Below, one piece after another: positions 6,609 to 12,700 of a DNA stretch of 37,562 nucleotides. The position numbers were made by a program, and so were the translations under genes. Every line of letters starts with the position of its first letter. Position 1 is the stretch's first letter. The DNA comes from a virus: the IMG/VR virus record IMGVR_UViG_3300009537_001521, positions 1 through 37,562 of that record. The stretch is one strand, 5' to 3'. The notes beneath the pieces were generated by a model. The model was given only the letters and a program-made list of their open reading frames with translations, made no database searches and was not told the DNA's origin.

Positions 6609-8444
6609 ATGAACAAACTTGAAGCAAAATTTTACGACCTGCAACAACTCAAGGACGCCCTAGCCGGGCGCATTGATGAGTTTTGCATCACCCTGTTTCC
6701 AAATGCCCACCGGGAGAATAGCTGTTACAAGATCGGCAACCTCCAAGGCGAGAAGGGTTCGTCGCTGATGATCTCCACCCGCTCCACCAACCCCGGCTGG
6801 TTTGTCGACTATGCCGATCCATCGGTCAAGGGGCACGCGTGGCGCTTGGTCTCGCTGGTTAAGGGCATTTCGCTCAAGGAGGGTATCGCGTGGCTGGCCA
6901 ACTTCGTCAATGTCCCGCCTATCCAGAGCTTCGGTAACATTAGTCAGGCTAAAAATCCCGAGAAACTCGCCGCCAAAATTCTGACCCTCAACGAACGTTC
7001 CATTGCCTTCGCGGCGGCGCGTGGAATCACCGAGGAAACCCTGCTCAAATACGGAGTAGGCTCCGACTTGCGAGACGGACTCGTCTTTCCCTACTACGAC
7101 GCTTTTGACAACCTAGGAATGCTCAAGCACTGGGGTCACAAGCTCAGGGATGACGGCAAGAAAGACACATGGACCTCGCCAGAGCCCATCATGAGCTTGT
7201 TCGGCAAGGACGTCTGCGACCCGGAGACCGGCCTCCAAAGGCTCACCATCACCGAAGGAGAGTGGGACGCCATGGCGTGTTGGCAGCTTGGCATCCCCGC
7301 CGTCTCCATCCCGATGGGTGTCTCCAACATGCAGTGGATTACGGAGGACTACCAATTTCTTTCCCATTTCGACGAGATTGTCTTGTTGTTTGATACAGAC
7401 GAACCGGGGAAGAAGTGTGCGAAGGACGTCGCGGCACGTCTGGGGACCGAGCGATGCATTGTCGCCACCCTACCCCTCAAGGACGCCAACGACATGCTCA
7501 AGGCCGGGCGGGGTGGAGAAATCCAGAACATCATCGACACCACCACCAAAGAACCCATCGCCGAGATTGTCGATCCTTCCTCGATGAAAGAGGGGGTGAA
7601 GAGCTACATGAAGGGCGAGCACCTTGTGGATGGAGACCCATTCTTTCTGCCAGCATTCGACATGTCATTCCGAAAACACGAAATCACCCTGTGGTTTGGG
7701 TTTTCGTTTCATGGGAAATCGCAAAGCGTGCAGAACCAGATGGCTTTTTTGGCGAGCAGGGGCAAGCCGTGCTGCGTCGCGTCGTTCGAACAACCACCCG
7801 AGCTCACTTTTGCCCAGATCATGACGTGCATGACTGCTTACCCCAACATGCCATTCACCGATGAATTTGACAAAGCTTACGACTACACCAGCAGGAACGT
7901 CTTCATGTATAAGAGCATGGAGAGGGCTGATCCGAAGCACCTCATCTCAACCTTCATCCACGCCCATAAGCGCTACGGCATCGACACCTTCGTTATCGAC
8001 AACGTCATGACCATGAGCATCGACCGTGGAGACAACACGGCACAGGCGGATGCTATGGACGGACTACGGACATTCGTGGCAAAGTATCCCGTCCATCTCC
8101 ATATCGTGGCGCACCCGCGCAAGCCTCCTGAAAATACCAGCAAGCCACCCGGAATGGCCGAAATCCGAGGCGCATCCGAATGGGGAGACATGCCCCACAA
8201 TATTGTGACTGTCTGGAGGGACATGGTGAAAGCCGAAACCTTGGCCGAAATGGAGAACAATAATTTCTCTGACGGCGACATGAAAGACTTCTTCAACTCC
8301 ACTCCATGCGGAAAACTCATTGTTCGAAAACAACGCACCACCGGAGAAACCCCAATGACTTCTTTCTGGTTCCACAAGGAATGCAAAAGGTTCATGAGCA
8401 AACCCGGAGAACCCAACCCGATGTATTCCACCAAACCGTGGTAA
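6609..8444 (+). CDS. Primase-helicase (TOPRIM plus DnaB/RecA-type helicase)
   Basis: A 611-residue protein from ATG 6609. An ATG at 6555 would add 18 residues, but the bases between are an A/C-rich leader like those of other genes. The N-terminal ~120 residues resemble a primase zinc domain fold (PGWFVDYADPSVKGHAWRLVSLV) but lack the usual cysteine quartet. The TOPRIM domain has the catalytic Glu in TITEGEWDAMA (about residue 216) and the DxD in LLFDTDEPGKK (about 261), with LPLKDANDMLKAG after it. The helicase domain has Walker A GFSFHGKSQ (Lys about 370), SFEQPPE, Walker B FVIDNVM (about 464), and HIVAHPRKP. It resembles T7 gp4/Twinkle enzymes, which unwind the fork and make primers. A palindrome copy lies inside the gene at 6939. 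Confidence 0.9.
   Translation: MNKLEAKFYDLQQLKDALAGRIDEFCITLFPNAHRENSCYKIGNLQGEKGSSLMISTRSTNPGWFVDYADPSVKGHAWRLVSLVKGISLKEGIAWLANFVNVPPIQSFGNISQAKNPEKLAAKILTLNERSIAFAAARGITEETLLKYGVGSDLRDGLVFPYYDAFDNLGMLKHWGHKLRDDGKKDTWTSPEPIMSLFGKDVCDPETGLQRLTITEGEWDAMACWQLGIPAVSIPMGVSNMQWITEDYQFLSHFDEIVLLFDTDEPGKKCAKDVAARLGTERCIVATLPLKDANDMLKAGRGGEIQNIIDTTTKEPIAEIVDPSSMKEGVKSYMKGEHLVDGDPFFLPAFDMSFRKHEITLWFGFSFHGKSQSVQNQMAFLASRGKPCCVASFEQPPELTFAQIMTCMTAYPNMPFTDEFDKAYDYTSRNVFMYKSMERADPKHLISTFIHAHKRYGIDTFVIDNVMTMSIDRGDNTAQADAMDGLRTFVAKYPVHLHIVAHPRKPPENTSKPPGMAEIRGASEWGDMPHNIVTVWRDMVKAETLAEMENNNFSDGDMKDFFNSTPCGKLIVRKQRTTGETPMTSFWFHKECKRFMSKPGEPNPMYSTKPW
6939..6953 (+). repeat. Dispersed 15-bp palindrome, copy 4 (intragenic)
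   Basis: ATTAGTCAGGCTAAA, one mismatch, inside the primase-helicase gene where it is read as ISQAK. Its orientation is opposite to most sense-strand copies. Confidence 0.75.
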
Positions 8445-8457
8445 ATCAACCAATCCC

Positions 8458-8997
8458 ATGAAATCCAGAATCCACAACCTCGTCGAGAAGATGACCGAAG
8501 CCCTTGGCCCCGTCTTCCGAGCCCACCCCGACTACAACGACATCCTCCAAGCCACTTGTCTGGTGATGGCAAGGGTGCTACAATCCACACCGGATCGTGG
8601 AACCGAGCTCATCTTGTGCGAAGCGGCGTTCCAAACCACCAATGAAGCCCTGATCAAATTCCTCGATGCAGAAGAAGCCATTCAAGAAGCCCGCCAAAAC
8701 ATCTTGGCTAAAGGAATTGACGGCTTTGCAAAGCTTGTCGAACCCGGCAGCGCCGCCGACTACCCAGACAACAGTGACCAACCCGTCTCTAAAACCCAAA
8801 AGCCGTTCAACCCGGACCATACCCTCGCCGCGTTCAACGGTGGACTGGGACCCGAATCTCAAGCCGAAGCCGAAAGGTTCGCGGGAGAAGACCACAGTCA
8901 GGAAGAAGGTTGGGCCAACAGTCCCATCCACGACGAAATCGCTCGCCACGAAGAAGCGGAAGCGGCCCGCCAAGACACCTACAAGGAAACGGATTGA
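8458..8997 (+). CDS. Hypothetical protein with acidic C-terminal tail, 179 residues
   Basis: Starts 13 bases after the primase-helicase (AATCCCATG). The N-terminal half is helical (LVEKMTEALGPVF, ILQATCLVMARVLQST); the C-terminal half is acidic and likely disordered (AEAERFAGEDHSQEEGW, ARHEEAEAARQDTYKETD). No family recognised. Codon use is normal to the end, so this frame is real. Its last 332 bases also encode a basic stretch of the HNH gene's frame. Confidence 0.65.
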   Translation: MKSRIHNLVEKMTEALGPVFRAHPDYNDILQATCLVMARVLQSTPDRGTELILCEAAFQTTNEALIKFLDAEEAIQEARQNILAKGIDGFAKLVEPGSAADYPDNSDQPVSKTQKPFNPDHTLAAFNGGLGPESQAEAERFAGEDHSQEEGWANSPIHDEIARHEEAEAARQDTYKETD

Positions 8998-9328
8998 GGC
9001 CACCTACAAGGAAGCGCACGAAGCGTATGAGAAACTACATTTTGAGACCGTTTGTGCCGTCTGCGGACTCCGCAGCGAGACTCGCCGCATGGAGAGGCAT
9101 CACGTCGCCGGACGCTCCAAAAGCACCTTCTGCTTCTTCGTCTACCTCCACAATGCGTGCCACCACCAACGCGTTCACAAAGATCCCGGATGGGCCGAAG
9201 AGCACGGACTGCTCGCCAAAGGCAGGAACCGCACCCCCCTTACCGCAGAACGGGCAACTGAGCTTGTCGCTATGATGCCTTTCCCGGCCTGCTACGCATT
9301 GACCATCCTCAAGCAATCTTTAGCCTGA
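8666..9328 (+). CDS. HNH endonuclease-like protein (start uncertain)
   Basis: The clear domain is at the C-terminus, about 9020-9250: CAVCGLRS, MERHHVAGRSKST, then LHNACHHQRVHKDPGWAEEHGLL, a complete HNH zinc-binding core (CxxC, HH, and CHHQRVH in the final helix). The only ATG in frame before the domain is at 8666, which would give 220 residues and a 332-base overlap with the gene at 8458. The overlapping part is very basic (KKRKRPAKTPTRKRIE) and may simply be the other frame of an acidic coding region. The true start may be a non-ATG codon near 8993-9000. The stop TGA lies inside the palindrome at 9319. Confidence 0.6.
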   Translation: MQKKPFKKPAKTSWLKELTALQSLSNPAAPPTTQTTVTNPSLKPKSRSTRTIPSPRSTVDWDPNLKPKPKGSREKTTVRKKVGPTVPSTTKSLATKKRKRPAKTPTRKRIEATYKEAHEAYEKLHFETVCAVCGLRSETRRMERHHVAGRSKSTFCFFVYLHNACHHQRVHKDPGWAEEHGLLAKGRNRTPLTAERATELVAMMPFPACYALTILKQSLA

Positions 9329-9333
9329 CTAAA
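9319..9333 (+). repeat. Dispersed 15-bp palindrome, copy 5 (start-codon proximal)
   Basis: TTTAGCCTGACTAAA, exact consensus. It contains the TGA stop of the HNH gene and ends 2 bases before the ATG at 9336. Confidence 0.92.
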
Positions 9334-9335
9334 CC

Positions 9336-9677
9336 ATGAAATACGAAGGACGGCTCTACGGCAAACTGGGGAGACGCTACATTCCTCTCTCCCTGACATC
9401 ATTCGATATTGATGAAATGGAATATGAAAACGAAGTAATGAAGGAGCACCTTGTAAAGCTCATCGGGGTTTTCGTCATTCCCCCGCAACCACAAGCAGGG
9501 AGGGAGCCAACAGCTTTCCCTAGTCCTCCAATTCCATTTGATTTTGACCAGTCTGGAGCCGTCCACACATCATTCAAATTCGACCAATCAATCTGCACCG
9601 AATGCGGCAAGCCAGTCTTGTCCGCCGACGGCACGATGGACGACACTCATGCTCACTGTTACCCCACCACCCCATGA
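9336..9677 (+). CDS. Hypothetical phage protein with C-terminal CxxC, 113 residues
   Basis: The start ATG is 2 bases after the palindrome (AAACCATG). The N-terminus MKYEGRLYGKLGRRYIPLSLTS resembles a short module frequent in phage small proteins, as far as I recall. A proline-rich linker follows, then CTECGKPVLSADGTMDDTHAHCY, a likely zinc-binding CxxC...H.HC knuckle. Function unknown. Its TGA overlaps the next ATG. Confidence 0.7.
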   Translation: MKYEGRLYGKLGRRYIPLSLTSFDIDEMEYENEVMKEHLVKLIGVFVIPPQPQAGREPTAFPSPPIPFDFDQSGAVHTSFKFDQSICTECGKPVLSADGTMDDTHAHCYPTTP

Positions 9678-9898
9678 AGACCACCCACCAGATCGCCCGT
9701 GAACTGCTGGCCCTGCCCGACATCCCACTTCTAATCGAGGGATGGTACCGAATGGACCACCACGAGATGGCGGCATCCATTACCGACTACGACCCGAACC
9801 GGGCTATCCTGTGGCAGAAGCCTGATTCATCGCTCCTCCCCGTCGAACACCCCGGCAGCACGTGGCGCTGGCTCAACATCAACCCCACCACCAAATGA
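9674..9898 (+). CDS. Hypothetical protein, 74 residues
   Basis: The ATG at 9674 is coupled by ATGA to the previous gene and sits after CACCACCCC. The N-terminus MKTTHQIARELLALPDIPLLI resembles that of the protein at 10146. The rest has aromatic residues and ends in a Trp-rich strand (STWRWLNINP). No family recognised. Confidence 0.6.
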   Translation: MKTTHQIARELLALPDIPLLIEGWYRMDHHEMAASITDYDPNRAILWQKPDSSLLPVEHPGSTWRWLNINPTTK

Positions 9899-10149
9899 AG
9901 ACACCTAAAGAATATCAAACCAAAGCCCGCTGGGGAAACCCAATCGACACTTCAGCCACAAGGACAAAAGAAAAGCTTAATGACTTGCTCTTCGATATAG
10001 GAGAAGACCTAGCGTCCAAGCTTAATGATCTTTTTGGCAATCAAAACATCGAGATCAAATGGACCATTTATCAGAATGAGACTGAAAACCCGGATAGGGC
10101 ATTAGGCCAATTCCGCATCATCGCAACTCGTGAAAAACCTACCCAATGA
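9895..10149 (+). CDS. Hypothetical protein, 84 residues
   Basis: The ATG at 9895 is in an ATGA overlap with the preceding stop. Begins MKTPKEYQTKARWG, followed by an amphipathic helix (KEKLNDLLFDIGEDLASKLNDL) and a beta segment (IEIKWTIYQ). No family recognised. The first four residues equal those of the next gene, suggesting a shared leader or descent. Confidence 0.6.
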   Translation: MKTPKEYQTKARWGNPIDTSATRTKEKLNDLLFDIGEDLASKLNDLFGNQNIEIKWTIYQNETENPDRALGQFRIIATREKPTQ

Positions 10150-10655
10150 AAACACCTGAAGAATGGAAAAGAGAAATCCTAGCAATGCCTGCCGGGTTGC
10201 CATCAATTCTTGAAATCATCGAAAGTATACAACATGACGCCCTTTCCGACCCGCTGACATCCACTACAGACCAGCAGGAGCTGGACATGGCCAATGAATG
10301 CGCCGCCAACGAACACATCCGGGCCGACCAGCTTTTCGACGAGATGGTAAGGATGCGGGCCAAGTGGCACGAATGCAGGCGCTACCTGCGAGCTGCCAAC
10401 AAGGGAGCAGAGCGCAACGCAAAAGCTCTCGCACTGGCACAAGACAATTACTGGAAGATGGTCGACTCCGACAAGCGCTGGAAGGAACGCGACGCCTACA
10501 AGCACGAGGTGATTGTCTGGAACTGGCTCCTCATGACCGACGGTGAGCTGGAGAACAAATTGTGCACAACCTTCACACAGGAAAAGGCGACCGCCATTCG
10601 AAAGCTTCTCAAAGCCATGCTTGGCACCAAGGTGCTGGGCCACAACCAACTGTAA
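10146..10655 (+). CDS. Hypothetical helical protein, 169 residues
   Basis: The ATG at 10146 is coupled by ATGA to the previous gene. Begins MKTPEEWKREILAMPAG and continues helical with a coiled-coil-like middle (residues about 50-125: AANEHIRADQLFDEMVRMR, NAKALALAQDNYWKMV). No enzyme motif seen. A length-variable helical phage protein with this start type is common, but I cannot assign a function. Confidence 0.65.
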   Translation: MKTPEEWKREILAMPAGLPSILEIIESIQHDALSDPLTSTTDQQELDMANECAANEHIRADQLFDEMVRMRAKWHECRRYLRAANKGAERNAKALALAQDNYWKMVDSDKRWKERDAYKHEVIVWNWLLMTDGELENKLCTTFTQEKATAIRKLLKAMLGTKVLGHNQL

Positions 10656-10657
10656 CC

Positions 10658-10816
10658 ATGTGGACCCCACTCACCGACAAGGAATTCGAGGAAGAGAAGC
10701 TCGATGAATGTTGGCGTGGTTTCGCCTACTGAGATGACGAAGGCTACTTAGTCACTCTTGCCATGCACCAGAAAGCCATCGAAAGCCTAATTCCAAAAAT
10801 ACCACCACCACCATGA
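10658..10816 (+). pseudogene. Small gene interrupted by an in-frame TGA
   Basis: ATG 10658 has the strong TAACCATG context, 2 bases after the previous stop. The frame gives 24 residues ending WRGFAY, then TGA at 10730-10732, and continues open in the same frame as DDEGYLVTLAMHQKAIESL... to a second TGA at 10814-10816 that overlaps the ATG of the next gene (ATGA). The whole span behaves as a coupled 51-residue gene with one stop in the middle; a single base change (TGG to TGA) would explain it, giving FAYWDDEGYL. Alternatives are a 24-residue protein, stop readthrough, or a sequencing error. Confidence 0.55.
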
Positions 10817-11472
10817 ACCCGCGCGAAATCTGTATCATAGAATGGGCGAATGCCTGCGAGCTGATCAATGAGAGAGACGGTTTGGGAATTATTATTCGCG
10901 AACCTAAAGACGCAGAAACCATCATTGAATCACTCCAACGGTTCGTATCATCCTTCCCCACCTACACACAAACACCAACCATCACCACCATGCCCTACAC
11001 TGAAGCCATCAGCCGCCTAAAGCGGGACCGAGACACTCTCATTCACAACGCCAGTCTCCCCGACTGCGAAGATAGGAAGGTCCATCTCAATACCGCATAC
11101 GACTTGCAAAACGCCATCTCCTATCTCAGGGTGGCCAATCTCGGAGGGTTAAGCGCGCTGGTATCACTGATCCGCCAGTGGGGCACCGACCGCAACATCA
11201 TCGGAAAGAATGCCAAAGCCACCGTGCACACCCAGTTCGAAAAGCTACGGGAGGAGTTTGCGGAGCTTGAAGACGGCTTGGTCCGAGAGGATCAGCACGC
11301 CATCATCGACGGCATCGGAGACATGACGGTGGTCCTCATCCTGCTGGCGGGGCTGGCCGGGGTGCGGTTTGAAACCTGTTTGTACGCCGCTTATGACGAG
11401 ATCAAGAGCCGCAGACCATCGGCCAGATGCTCGGCATGCCAACCACCTTCCCACAGGAATAATTTAGCCTGA
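10813..11472 (+). CDS. MazG-like nucleotide pyrophosphohydrolase
   Basis: The domain spans about residues 118-196: IRQWGTDRNIIGKN, then KLREEFAELEDGL (metal-binding Glu about 147-151), then IIDGIGDMTVVLILLAGLAG (Asp about 166 and 170) and CLYAAYDEIKSR. This matches the phage MazG-like family, which hydrolyses nucleoside triphosphates or ppGpp-type alarmones and can keep a starved host productive. The family normally ends in R.G.M..G.F..E, but here the frame runs into RPSARCSACQ; the -1 frame gives IGQMLGMPTTFPQE and a TAA at 11460-11462 just before a palindrome. The first 59 residues are not part of the domain; ATG 10990 (ACCACCATG) may be the true start. Confidence 0.75.
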   Translation: MNPREICIIEWANACELINERDGLGIIIREPKDAETIIESLQRFVSSFPTYTQTPTITTMPYTEAISRLKRDRDTLIHNASLPDCEDRKVHLNTAYDLQNAISYLRVANLGGLSALVSLIRQWGTDRNIIGKNAKATVHTQFEKLREEFAELEDGLVREDQHAIIDGIGDMTVVLILLAGLAGVRFETCLYAAYDEIKSRRPSARCSACQPPSHRNNLA

Positions 11473-11477
11473 CTAAA
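11463..11477 (+). repeat. Dispersed 15-bp palindrome, copy 6
   Basis: TTTAGCCTGACTAAA, exact consensus, containing the TGA stop of the MazG-like frame. It is 39 bases before the ATG at 11517, and 2 bases before an ATG at 11480 that opens only a 15-codon frame. Confidence 0.92.
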
Positions 11478-11516
11478 GAATGAAGTTTGAATCCCTCACA
11501 CAACCAAAAACACACC

Positions 11517-12092
11517 ATGCCAGCTAAAAAGACATCCAAGAAGAAGCCCCTGACCAAGCAGGAATCCAACCGTAACTACCTCATCCGCAAGAAGGAGAAG
11601 GAGAAAGCCGCTTCCACAGCCGCCGCCGCCGCCGCCTTCGAGGCCGCGCTCTCCCCTGAGCCAGTCAAGGCGGAGGAGCCCCTCACAACGTCCACTCCCC
11701 ACGAGATGGAGGTGTTTGATGACGATGGGTTCAATGAATGGGCTCCGAATCAGGGGATGGGAGACAACCCATTGAATGTGGAGACAGGAGAATGGAAGAC
11801 GCCGGAGGTGCCAACCGTGGAGACCAATCCACCAGATGCCGGGTCTTTGCTATCTCCCGAGCCCGTGGAGGCGTCCGCGCCCCCTGTCCCTCACATAGTG
11901 CCACAAGAGCTGCCCGACGCGCTGGAGACGCCCCCCGACGCGCTAATCGTCGAACGCCTCATCAACGCCGTGAACCACCTCTATGGCATCGCCCGCCTGA
12001 CCAAAGGCCAAAAAGGCCCGCAGCCCGAGCACATTGCCAAGATCATCACCAATATCAAACACGCCCGCAACCTTGTGGAACGCCTCAAATGA
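11517..12092 (+). CDS. Hypothetical protein with basic head and acidic proline-rich linker
   Basis: A 191-residue protein from ATG 11517 (ACACACCATG); an in-frame TTG at 11487 is rejected because it would translate the A/C-rich leader. It has a lysine-rich N-terminus (AKKTSKKKPLTKQ), an alanine run, a long acidic, proline-rich low-complexity linker (about residues 35-140) and a helical C-terminal domain (IVERLINAVNHLYGIARLTKG, HIAKIITNIKHARNLVERL). The C-terminal helices may mediate assembly or nucleic-acid binding. No family recognised. Confidence 0.65.
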   Translation: MPAKKTSKKKPLTKQESNRNYLIRKKEKEKAASTAAAAAAFEAALSPEPVKAEEPLTTSTPHEMEVFDDDGFNEWAPNQGMGDNPLNVETGEWKTPEVPTVETNPPDAGSLLSPEPVEASAPPVPHIVPQELPDALETPPDALIVERLINAVNHLYGIARLTKGQKGPQPEHIAKIITNIKHARNLVERLK

Positions 12093-12385
12093 GAAAGAAA
12101 CCAAAGCCAAAACGTCTTGGCGTCAAAGACCTGCTGCAACTCATTGGAGCCAACCCCAATGACGTGGTGCCCACTTCCATCTCAGAGGCCCGCCTACTCG
12201 CTGGTGTCACCCACGAGGAACAAGTCCGCTGCCCGTCCAATGGAAAGGTGTGCTTCTCTAGTGAGTCGGGAGCTAAAAGCGCCGCCCGCGCCCGTCTTAA
12301 CAAAGGCTCCAATGTAGGAAAACTCAGGACCTACAGGTGCCCAGACTGCAACCAGTTTCACCTAAGCTCCTCCTTCCACCGATGA
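12089..12385 (+). CDS. Small zinc-finger-like protein, 98 residues
   Basis: The ATG at 12089 is coupled by ATGA to the previous gene. A basic N-terminus (RKKPKPKRLG) is followed by a helix, then RCPSNGKVCFSSESGAKSAARARL and YRCPDCNQFHLSSSFHR at the C-terminus. The two cysteine pairs and the end pattern 'YRCPDC..FHLSS' are typical of a short phage zinc-ribbon protein. Function unknown; it probably binds nucleic acid. The stop TGA overlaps the next ATG. Confidence 0.7.
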   Translation: MRKKPKPKRLGVKDLLQLIGANPNDVVPTSISEARLLAGVTHEEQVRCPSNGKVCFSSESGAKSAARARLNKGSNVGKLRTYRCPDCNQFHLSSSFHR

Positions 12386-12684
12386 ACCAAGAACCTGAAT
12401 GGAAAGTCCAATTCAAGGGCAACTTTGAAACACACTTCGAAATAGCCGTTATCCACAAGGACAACTCCCATGGCCGAATTTCCTTTGGTTGGGGATGTGA
12501 ATATAAAATCATCCTGTTCTCTTCAGGAGTGGGAGGGAACAACCTGAATATGACCAACAAGGAGTTTGGAATGAAGGCAGCACAAATCCTTTGTGAAGGA
12601 CTAAACACCTCTGATTTCCGGATGGTTGATTTGGCTGTGCCTAATGAATTCAAGGTGCCTATCCCTGACTCTTCAACGTGGTAA
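12382..12684 (+). CDS. Hypothetical beta-rich protein, 100 residues
   Basis: The last gene of the plus-strand block. The ATG at 12382 (CCACCGATGAACC) is coupled to the previous stop. The sequence alternates strands (WKVQFKGNFETHFEIAVIH, SFGWGCEYKIILFSSG) and ends in a helix and a short strand. No family recognised. One base after the stop a palindrome begins, followed directly by the stop of the convergent giant gene. Confidence 0.65.
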   Translation: MNQEPEWKVQFKGNFETHFEIAVIHKDNSHGRISFGWGCEYKIILFSSGVGGNNLNMTNKEFGMKAAQILCEGLNTSDFRMVDLAVPNEFKVPIPDSSTW

Positions 12685-12685
12685 C

Positions 12686-12700
12686 TTTAGTCAGACTAAA
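12686..12700. repeat. Dispersed 15-bp palindrome, copy 7 (at the convergent junction)
   Basis: TTTAGTCAGACTAAA, a perfect 7+1+7 palindrome. It starts 1 base after the stop of the plus-strand block and ends directly before the stop triplet of the giant minus-strand gene, filling nearly the whole 16-base junction. Confidence 0.92.

Noticed and set aside
12686-12700. Rho-independent terminator
   Set aside because: The palindrome has a 1-base centre, at most a 5-bp A/U-rich stem in RNA and no T run, and the same word occurs inside genes.
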